DNA from: Haloarcula hispanica ATCC 33960
GTDB lineage: Archaea > Halobacteriota > Halobacteria > Halobacteriales > Haloarculaceae
Assembly (NCBI RefSeq): GCF_000223905.1
Contig: NC_015948.1
Coordinates: 1,426,001 to 1,490,000, forward strand
Direction: 5' to 3'
DNA: 64,000 nucleotides
A program made the position numbers and the translations under genes. The notes under the pieces were generated by a model. It was given only the letters and a program-made list of their open reading frames with translations, was not told the DNA's origin and made no database searches. Within the stretch, counting starts at the first letter, position 1, and each line of letters begins with the position of its first letter. Shown in pieces: positions 58,749 through 64,000 of the stretch.

Positions 58749-60281
58749 TCAGGACTGCTCGGTCTCTTCCAGTGCGGACTCTAGCGTCGCCATCGCGTCG
58801 GCCGAGGAGGCTTCCTGCCCGACTGCGCGGTTCGCCTGCTGTGCGATTTTGCTGGACTGATCGCTCCAGACAGCCGTCACTGGGCGCGGCATCGTGTTGT
58901 TACCAGCGACCTGCAGCGTGTCCATGTACCGGCCAACGACGGGCACGTTCTGGGCCTCGCTGGAGTTGAACAGTTCAGGCCGCGGCGGCAGCCACCCCTG
59001 GACGGACAGCAGCGTGAGCTGGAAGTCCGGCTCCATGGCGGCGCGAATGACCTGTGTCACGGCGTCTAAGTCCTCGCTGTTGGGGTTGACCGTCATGTGC
59101 CAGCCACCGAGGGCGGCCGTGGTACCGCCCGTACCGGGCTGTGCCGCATCGCTCTCGGAGACGGCGTACGGAATCGGCATCGCGCCGAGGTTCTCGCCGA
59201 GCGCCGGGTCCTCGGTCTCCTCCGGGTTGCGGCCGCCGAGCGCCAGCGAGTAGGGCCAGTTCCGGTGGAAGACGGCGTTGCCGTTGACGAACGGCGCGCG
59301 AGCGTCTTCCTCCTTCCAGCCGAGGATTTCGGTCGGGGTGAAGCCGCCGCCGTAGCCCTCGAACTGCCCGTCGAACTCCTCGTCGTGGACGAACTTCCGC
59401 ATCATGTTGAGGGAGTTGATGACTTCGGTGTTGTTGACCGTGATCGGCCGCTCGCCGATAGGCCCGAAGAGGTTGTCGCGGCCGCCGAAGTACGCGCCGC
59501 CCCACGAGGACATGACCTCGTTGAACGTACAGCAGGAGGTCCCCTCGTAGATGTCCCACTGGGTAGTAAAGCCGTACTCGACATCGGCGTTGTCGTAGGT
59601 GTCCGCGGCGATGTTCGACCACTCCTCCCACGTCATCGGCTCGGTCGCCCAGTTGTTCTCTTCGGGGCTGTAGCCGGCCTCCTCGACGAGGTCCTTGCGG
59701 TACTGCATCGTCGGGAAGTCCGGGAACACCGGGACACCGAACAGGTCACCGTTGCTCGGATTCCGGGCCGTGTCCGTAAACGCCGAGAAGTAGTTGTCCG
59801 ACACGTCCGAGAGGAGTTCCTCCGGCAGCGTCTGCGAGAGGTTCTGGAGCTGTCCCCGCTGGATGAAGATGTTCGTCCAGCCGTTGTCCATCAGGAACAT
59901 ATCCGGGTTCGTCTCGCCGGCCGAGAGCAGTCGGTTGTAGTTCGACCGGGCCGCACCGGTGTCCTGGTCGCGCGGGACGAACTCTATCTCGATGTCGTCC
60001 GACAGGCCGTTGTCGTGCAGTGCCTGCTTGATTGCGTCGCCGTTGTTCTGGACGGCCACCGGGTCGAAGCCCCACTGGACCGTCGTCGTCTCGCCGCTGC
60101 TACCGTCGCCAGTCGAACCACCGTCACTGCCGTCACCGCTACCGCCGTCACCGCCACCACCAACGAAGTCCGCACAGCCTGCCAGTCCACCGACAACACC
60201 TGCTGCTCCGGCGGCACGGACAAACCGTCGCCGGGAGACGCCTGTCGAGTTCCGCTCGCCGCTTGTGCCATTGTCCGACAT
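58749..60281 (-). CDS. Sugar ABC transporter substrate-binding lipoprotein
   Basis: The 510-residue protein has a Tat signal (Ser-Arg17-Arg18-Arg19-Phe) with lipobox Leu-Ala-Gly-Cys36 and a Gly/Asp/Ser-rich linker, followed by an extracellular solute-binding family 1 fold with Gln-Trp-Gly-Phe-Asp near residue 70. It is the specific binding protein of the MalFGK-like transporter downstream. By gene order it resembles the haloarchaeal tsgABCD sugar system. Probable ligand: glucose or a disaccharide. Confidence 0.93.
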   Translation of the reverse strand: MSDNGTSGERNSTGVSRRRFVRAAGAAGVVGGLAGCADFVGGGGDGGSGDGSDGGSTGDGSSGETTTVQWGFDPVAVQNNGDAIKQALHDNGLSDDIEIEFVPRDQDTGAARSNYNRLLSAGETNPDMFLMDNGWTNIFIQRGQLQNLSQTLPEELLSDVSDNYFSAFTDTARNPSNGDLFGVPVFPDFPTMQYRKDLVEEAGYSPEENNWATEPMTWEEWSNIAADTYDNADVEYGFTTQWDIYEGTSCCTFNEVMSSWGGAYFGGRDNLFGPIGERPITVNNTEVINSLNMMRKFVHDEEFDGQFEGYGGGFTPTEILGWKEEDARAPFVNGNAVFHRNWPYSLALGGRNPEETEDPALGENLGAMPIPYAVSESDAAQPGTGGTTAALGGWHMTVNPNSEDLDAVTQVIRAAMEPDFQLTLLSVQGWLPPRPELFNSSEAQNVPVVGRYMDTLQVAGNNTMPRPVTAVWSDQSSKIAQQANRAVGQEASSADAMATLESALEETEQS

Positions 60282-60329
60282 ATCTATTCTGAGCTATCCC
60301 GGACACACCTTAAAGGTTGTCCATAATTA

Positions 60330-60343
60330 ACCACAGGTGTTGT
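60330..60343. promoter_or_regulatory. Sugar-locus operator-like element, copy B
   Basis: ACCACAGGTGTTGT, inside the longer inverted repeat ATTAAC...GTTAAT (60327-60346), differs at one base from the copy in front of the aldo/keto reductase gene. It lies 49 bp before the binding-protein start, in or near the core promoter. Confidence 0.65.
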
Positions 60344-60432
60344 TAATTGTCGGCCTCAGCCCGGCAATCGTGATATATCATTGACCAGTAGGGTTCGTAT
60401 AAATCTTTCAGTATATATACGCAGGGATAGGT

Positions 60433-60446
60433 CAAACAGCTGTTTG
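60433..60446. promoter_or_regulatory. Perfect CAAACAGCTGTTTG palindrome
   Basis: This 14-bp perfect palindrome lies between the TrmB-like gene end and the sugar-binding gene promoter, about 150 bp upstream of the latter. Its CAGCTG core is shared with the element at 62653-62666. It could be a distal regulator site or a transcript-end structure for the TrmB gene. Confidence 0.5.
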
Positions 60447-60514
60447 CCACACAGAGGTGCTCAAACGCGCAAACTGAGGGAGAGTTTACTGGTCCCGAAA
60501 AAACGGCGTCTGTG

Positions 60515-61591
60515 TCACTCGTACGTGACGTCCGTAATTGTAATCTCGGTCGCTTCGATTTCCTCGATGACGGCCCCCCAGCCACCGACCTCGTACGTCC
60601 CGTCGTCGGTGACCAGCGTCGCACTGATTCGACCGGCCAGTTGTGCCAGTGGGACGGGGTCCTTCCGACCGATGCTACTCCCGGTGTAGTCGATGTCGGT
60701 AACGCGCCCTGTCAGCTCGACCGACTCCTTCGTTTCCGTGTCGTACCCCTCAATGACGGCCTCGATAGTCGCATCTTCGTTCAGCAGCGGTTCGATATCC
60801 CGGACTGCGTGGCGGAGGTCGACGTACGTCGTCGGTGTTTCCGGCGTCCGTTCGGTGTACAGCGTGTCCCAGATCTCCCAGAGACAGGTCAGGAAGAACC
60901 AGTGGAAGACGTAGGTGTGGGTCCGGTCCTTGACGAGCACGCCGTACTCGTTGACTGAGTCGTGGTGAGGCGCAAAACACGTCCAGGTCCGGTCGACCAG
61001 CACGAAAAACGGAGCTGGAATTTCACGGTTTCGAGCCTCCGTACAGGTCCCTTCGATGTCGGAAAGCGGCGGTACTTCCTCGCCAGGACCCGTACAGATG
61101 CTGAGTTTGATGTTCACGCCGCGGTCGTGGGCGGCAATGAGTTCCTCACGAACCGCGTAGAACTGCTCCGGGTCCACACCGACCTGAATCTGGTTTTCGG
61201 CCGCTTCGATGAGCTCCCGGGCTCGGCTGACGACCGTTTCGAACCGCTTGACGATACTGACCTCGTGGTCTGATATCTCGGGCTGGTTCCAGCGTTCCTC
61301 GATCGTCTCTGCCGCGTCGAGGTACTTGCTCGACCGGGACCGCAGGTCCTCAAGCACTACGTCCGGGTTGCGGGCGCGGGCGGTCAGGCTATCCTGCTGG
61401 AACGTCTCGATATACCCCTTCGTCTCCAGGTCCCGGAGCACGTCGTAGATCCGCGGGTCCGGAACGTCACAGGAGTCCGCGATGTCGGTCGCCGATGCGG
61501 TCCCCAGCCCAAGCAACGCCACGTAGGCCTCCGCCTGATACGGGGAGAGACCGGCATCTTCGAGGACATCGGTTAGTTCGCTGTCGTCCAT
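60515..61591 (-). CDS. TrmB-family regulator of the sugar operon
   Basis: The 358-residue protein has an N-terminal winged HTH (about 10-70) with Leu-Ser-Pro-Tyr-Gln-Ala-Glu-Ala-Tyr and Cys-Asp-Val-Pro-Asp-Pro-Arg-Ile-Tyr-Asp-Val-Leu, and a TrmB-type sugar-sensing C-terminus ending with Tyr-Glu-Val-Gly-Gly-Trp-Gly. It lies immediately upstream of the sugar ABC operon in the same direction and presumably controls it in response to the imported sugar. It is paralogous to the regulator at 50187-51239. Confidence 0.93.
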   Translation of the reverse strand: MDDSELTDVLEDAGLSPYQAEAYVALLGLGTASATDIADSCDVPDPRIYDVLRDLETKGYIETFQQDSLTARARNPDVVLEDLRSRSSKYLDAAETIEERWNQPEISDHEVSIVKRFETVVSRARELIEAAENQIQVGVDPEQFYAVREELIAAHDRGVNIKLSICTGPGEEVPPLSDIEGTCTEARNREIPAPFFVLVDRTWTCFAPHHDSVNEYGVLVKDRTHTYVFHWFFLTCLWEIWDTLYTERTPETPTTYVDLRHAVRDIEPLLNEDATIEAVIEGYDTETKESVELTGRVTDIDYTGSSIGRKDPVPLAQLAGRISATLVTDDGTYEVGGWGAVIEEIEATEITITDVTYE

Positions 61592-61652
61592 GTGTGTACA
61601 GGGAAACTGAGTACGCAGTTAACGTGCATGGTTATCTATCGAGGTCCACAGG

Positions 61653-62642
61653 TCAGTCCTTGCCCTCGACCGGCCACTGTGGCTGTTTCGGAGCCTCGAT
61701 TCGGGCGCACTCCTCGTCAGTTAACTCGATGTCGAGTGCCTCGACGTTCTCCTCCAGATGGCCCATGGTCCGCGGGCCGATAATCGGCGCGTCGACGACG
61801 TCCTGATGGCAGAGCCACGCCAGGCTGACCTGTGCCGGTGTCGCGCCCTTCGCGTCGGCAATCGCCCGCACCTCGTCGAGGACCGCCCAGTTCTCGTCGC
61901 TGAACCGGTTTGCTGTGTACTCGTCCGTGCTTGCTCGGCCCTCGGAGAGGTCGTCGTCGCGTTCATACTTCCCGGCCAGGAAGCCGCCGGCCAGCGGCGA
62001 CCACGGGATGACGCCGACCCCTTCCATCTCACACACCGGCAAGAGGTTCGCCTCCTCGTGGCGGTCGACGGCGTTGTACTCCGGCTGCATCGAGACGAAC
62101 CGCTCGTACCCCTCGATGTCCGCCGTGTACAGCGCCTTCTGGAACTGCCAGTTGGCCATCGTGCTCGCGCCGATATAGCGGACCAGCCCCTCGTCGACGA
62201 GATACGTCAGCGCGTCCAGCGTCTCCTCGATGGGCGTGTCGTCGTCCCACCGGTGGATCTGATAGAGGTCCAGATAGTCGACGCCGAGGCGGTCCAGGGT
62301 GGCGTGACACTGATCGATGATGTGTTTCTTCGAGAGCCCGCTGCCGTTCGGGCCGTCGTGCATATCGAAGTATACCTTCGAGGCTATGACCAGTTCGCCG
62401 CGGCGAGCGGAGTCGATTGCACTGCCCAGAATCCGCTCGCTCTCCCCGTTCGAGTAGGCGTTGGCAGTATCGAAGAAGTTGATACCGAGATCGAGCGCCC
62501 GTTCGAGTATCCGGCGGCTCTCAGCCTCGTCGTTCAGCATCCAGGGCTCCGCGCTCCCGAAGTTCATCGTTCCGAGACAGAGTTGGGACACGTCGAGCCC
62601 TGTCGACCCGAGCGTGGTGTATGTCACCGGCGAATCACTCAT
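61653..62642 (-). CDS. Aldo/keto reductase
   Basis: The 329-residue NADPH-dependent enzyme shows the AKR catalytic tetrad as Asp58, Tyr63, Lys89 and His130 (Phe-Asp-Thr-Ala-Asn-Ala-Tyr; Ile-Ala-Ser-Lys-Val; Tyr-Gln-Ile-His-Arg) and the TIM-barrel end Pro-Ile-Ile-Gly-Pro-Arg. It reduces aldehydes or ketones, perhaps sugar-derived, given its neighbours. The ATG at 62642 begins the conserved region; a longer frame to 62747 runs through the promoter. Confidence 0.93.
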   Translation of the reverse strand: MSDSPVTYTTLGSTGLDVSQLCLGTMNFGSAEPWMLNDEAESRRILERALDLGINFFDTANAYSNGESERILGSAIDSARRGELVIASKVYFDMHDGPNGSGLSKKHIIDQCHATLDRLGVDYLDLYQIHRWDDDTPIEETLDALTYLVDEGLVRYIGASTMANWQFQKALYTADIEGYERFVSMQPEYNAVDRHEEANLLPVCEMEGVGVIPWSPLAGGFLAGKYERDDDLSEGRASTDEYTANRFSDENWAVLDEVRAIADAKGATPAQVSLAWLCHQDVVDAPIIGPRTMGHLEENVEALDIELTDEECARIEAPKQPQWPVEGKD

Positions 62643-62652
62643 GCCACTTTGT

Positions 62653-62666
62653 ACCACAGCTGTTGT
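62653..62666. promoter_or_regulatory. Sugar-locus operator-like element, copy A
   Basis: ACCACAGCTGTTGT is a near-perfect 14-bp palindrome and one base different from the copy at 60330-60343. It lies 10 bp before the leftward aldo/keto reductase start and 36 bp before the divergent gene, so it could control both. Confidence 0.65.
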
Positions 62667-62701
62667 TAAAGAATTTTGGGACTGCATACCGATGTCCGAA
62701 C

Positions 62702-63577
62702 ATGAGCCGGGAGTCCGCACCGAAGGAAACAGATCCGATGGACGCACTCAGAACGCTCAGCGACGAGTCGCACACCGGAGAGAACAGATGCTGGCCGTGT
62801 ACTGTCCTGAATCTGGGGCTCGTTGGAATCGGTGTTGTGTTCCTTCGCGCACGCAACCGCCCGCGGGCGAGCCTGCTGGTCGCCGTTGTCGGCGTCGCAG
62901 TGGTCTACCTTCGGGGGTATCTGGTTCCGTACACGCCCGAATTTGCCCCGCGGCTGGTGGCAGCGTCACCGGTCCCGGACGAGTGGTTCCACGGAAAGCC
63001 ATCGCACAGAGAGTCATCCCGACAAGATGTGACTCGCCAGGAAAGCGAATCGCTGGCCGACGACGTGGGGATGGACGGCGAGACCGTTCTCCGGGAGCTA
63101 TCGGCGGCTGGCGTCATCGAAGTCGAGGGAGCGCAACTGTTTCTCGCGACGGCCATCGACTCGGCGTGGCACGAGCGAATGGACGAACTGGCCGACCGCT
63201 CGCTCGATTCGCTTTCGACGGCGCTGCAGGCGTCGCTCCCGCGAGTCGACTACACAGAACCGTACGCCGACGACGCGGAGTGGGTCGCACTCGGCTCCGA
63301 CCACAAGCAGCTCCTTCCTCGACCGGTCGTCGTCGCCGAGCTCGCGGCGTACGAGGTCCTCGGCGAACGTCTCGACGACGAGCGGCTCAGAGTCGCTGGC
63401 GCGGAAGCCTTCCGGATGTTTCTCGACAGGTGTCCGGTCTGTGGCGCCGAACTGGTCGAGTCGTCGTCGGTGTCGTGTTGTGGCGGCCATCTGGGACCAC
63501 GGCAGGACCCCGACGAGACGCTCGTCTGTCCGACCTGCGAGCAGCGCCTCTACACCTTTGAAGTGAGCGACAACTGA
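62702..63577 (+). CDS. Conserved protein with membrane helix and C-terminal zinc knuckles
   Basis: The 291-residue protein has a hydrophobic region (about residues 33-72), a central soluble part that includes a predicted winged-helix-like stretch (Asp-Val-Gly-Met-Asp-Gly-Glu-Thr-Val-Leu-Arg-Glu-Leu), and a C-terminal set of Cys pairs: Cys-Pro-Val-Cys, Cys-Cys and Cys-Pro-Thr-Cys. The ends suggest a zinc-binding module. I do not recognise the family. It is divergent from the aldo/keto reductase gene, and an operator-like site lies between them. Confidence 0.68.
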   Translation: MSRESAPKETDPMDALRTLSDESHTGENRCWPCTVLNLGLVGIGVVFLRARNRPRASLLVAVVGVAVVYLRGYLVPYTPEFAPRLVAASPVPDEWFHGKPSHRESSRQDVTRQESESLADDVGMDGETVLRELSAAGVIEVEGAQLFLATAIDSAWHERMDELADRSLDSLSTALQASLPRVDYTEPYADDAEWVALGSDHKQLLPRPVVVAELAAYEVLGERLDDERLRVAGAEAFRMFLDRCPVCGAELVESSSVSCCGGHLGPRQDPDETLVCPTCEQRLYTFEVSDN

Positions 63578-63834
63578 AACGAGGTACAGGAACGGCCGAA
63601 TCGGTGTCTGGTCCGGGATTCGAGACGCTAGCCGGGTTCTGTTCGGAGAGACGATGGACGGGAACGGTGGGAGAGTCCCGCCTGTACCGCTGGTGCGTGC
63701 GGTCCCGCGGACAACCATGCTCCGTGAGACGGTTGACGTCGGCCGGGTCGGAGTGGTGGGGAACATTGGTGACCCAACGGTGGTCCCACCTGGTCCCGGA
63801 CGGCAGGGGGAGTGAAACCCAGCCGCTAGAAATA
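63578..63834. other. GC-rich intergenic stretch with predicted hairpins
   Basis: This part of the 334-bp gap before gfcR has no convincing protein gene; frames on either strand are rich in Arg/Trp/Ser, unlike haloarchaeal proteins. It contains several stems: GGTGGGA-GAG-TCCCGCC (63676-63692), CCGT-GAG-ACGG (about 63723-63733) and a GTGGG...CCCAC stem enclosing TTGG-TGAC-CCAA (about 63751-63787). It could be a structured leader, an unrecognised small RNA or a repeat remnant. Confidence 0.4.
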
Positions 63835-63850
63835 TACAACTGATGTTGTA
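63835..63850. promoter_or_regulatory. Palindrome upstream of gfcR
   Basis: TACAAC-TGAT-GTTGTA is a perfect 6+4+6 inverted repeat 61 bp before the gfcR ATG, just upstream of an AT-rich probable promoter (aaataaatttt and ctattaaat). Its GTTGT half resembles the half of the ACCACAG-TGTTGT elements. Autoregulation of gfcR is possible but is inference. Confidence 0.55.
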
Positions 63851-63911
63851 AATAAATTTTCGGTAAGTGAAGAACACTGCCTATTAAATCCTCGCACACG
63901 GAGATGGTGGT

Positions 63912-64000
63912 ATGAAGAATATCGACGACCTCGTCGACAGCGCGTCCGACCTGGCACAGCGTGGCCTCTCTAAGGGCGAGATCGCTGACGAGCTCAACGT
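63912..64000 (+). CDS. gfcR: Transcriptional regulator GfcR (orotate phosphoribosyltransferase-like), 5' part
   Basis: The frame from ATG 63912 runs to the window end with Met-Lys-Asn-Ile-Asp-Asp-Leu-Val-Asp-Ser-Ala and Gly-Leu-Ser-Lys-Gly-Glu-Ile-Ala-Asp-Glu-Leu-Asn, the N-terminal HTH start of the haloarchaeal GfcR family. GfcR, formerly annotated as a PyrE-like protein, activates glucose and fructose catabolism in haloarchaea. Only the first 29 codons are in the window, so the phosphoribosyltransferase-like domain is not seen. The sugar-catabolism neighbourhood supports the call. Confidence 0.85.
   Translation, partial: MKNIDDLVDSASDLAQRGLSKGEIADELN

Noticed and set aside
63590..63800. 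SRP RNA or RNase P RNA
   Set aside because: The hallmark conserved motifs of either RNA were not found in the interval.
63604..63843. 79-codon plus-strand frame before gfcR
   Set aside because: Trp/Arg/Ser-rich with few acidic residues; probably chance in a GC-rich structured stretch.
63098..63877. 259-codon minus-strand frame spanning the gap before gfcR
   Set aside because: Most of it is antisense to the gene at 62702-63577, and the part in the gap has no conserved features.

Overview
The window reads as a chromosomal segment of a haloarchaeon, most likely Haloarcula or a close relative. The evidence is GC-rich DNA with strongly acidic proteins, Tat-type lipoproteins with Asp/Ser/Gly-rich linkers, archaeal information-processing genes (TFE, MBF1, Nop5/fibrillarin, Trm56), a Haloferax-like glucose dehydrogenase, DpsA, a GfcR-type regulator and many small haloarchaea-only families. 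It carries about 70 protein genes, two tRNA-Leu genes and several recognisable regulatory sites. I see no rRNA, CRISPR array, integrase or intact insertion sequence.

Layout. 1-7.5 kb: surface/membrane proteins, a DUF2797 protein, a YbhB-like protein, a sugar epimerase, a DsbA-like lipoprotein, Trm56, a sulfatase-like hydrolase and DHFR. 7.5-13.7 kb: TFE coupled to a DUF2110 protein, Nop5-FlpA, glutamate-cysteine ligase, an HTH protein and phosphopantetheine adenylyltransferase. 13.6-15.6 kb: a one-repeat TFB-like protein, tRNA-Leu(TAG) and tRNA-Leu(GAG), each followed about 120 bp later by a copy of its own 3' end, and MBF1. 15.6-23 kb: acyl-CoA dehydrogenase, HAD phosphatase, PanB and cytochrome oxidase genes (coxB, coxA, DUF7979-like, coxC). 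23.1-27.3 kb: a biotin operon bioB-bioU-like-bioF-bioD with no bioA. 27.5-30.7 kb: ADP-forming acetyl-CoA synthetase with a phosphotransacetylase-like partner. 31-40 kb: DpsA, small conserved proteins, a thiolase-like/OB-fold pair, an iron-type substrate-binding protein, and a propionyl-CoA carboxylase beta/PccX/PhaB cluster.

40.4-49 kb is an iron/glycan island: a reversibly glycosylated polypeptide-like glycosyltransferase, an FbpABC-type ferric ABC transporter translationally coupled to a membrane GT-C transferase, a gluconate dehydrogenase subunit 3 homologue and a GT2 transferase. A 14-bp palindrome of the form TTAGG-N4-CCTAA, the type bound by DtxR/SirR/Idr iron repressors, lies before the 36.1-37.2 kb binding protein, the RGP-like gene, fbpA, (degenerately) the GT2 gene, and a 49-residue protein at 32.1 kb. 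This suggests an iron-limitation regulon that joins iron uptake to glycan synthesis.

50-64 kb is a sugar uptake and catabolism locus: two TrmB-family regulators, two sugar-binding lipoproteins, a complete MalFGK-like ABC transporter, a small membrane protein, a Gfo/Idh/MocA oxidoreductase, glucose 1-dehydrogenase, an aldo/keto reductase and the start of gfcR. Three promoters share a near-palindromic ACCACAG-TGTTGT-like element.

Functional assignments come from reading translated sequence by eye; no database search was run. DUF numbers are given from memory and should be treated as approximate.
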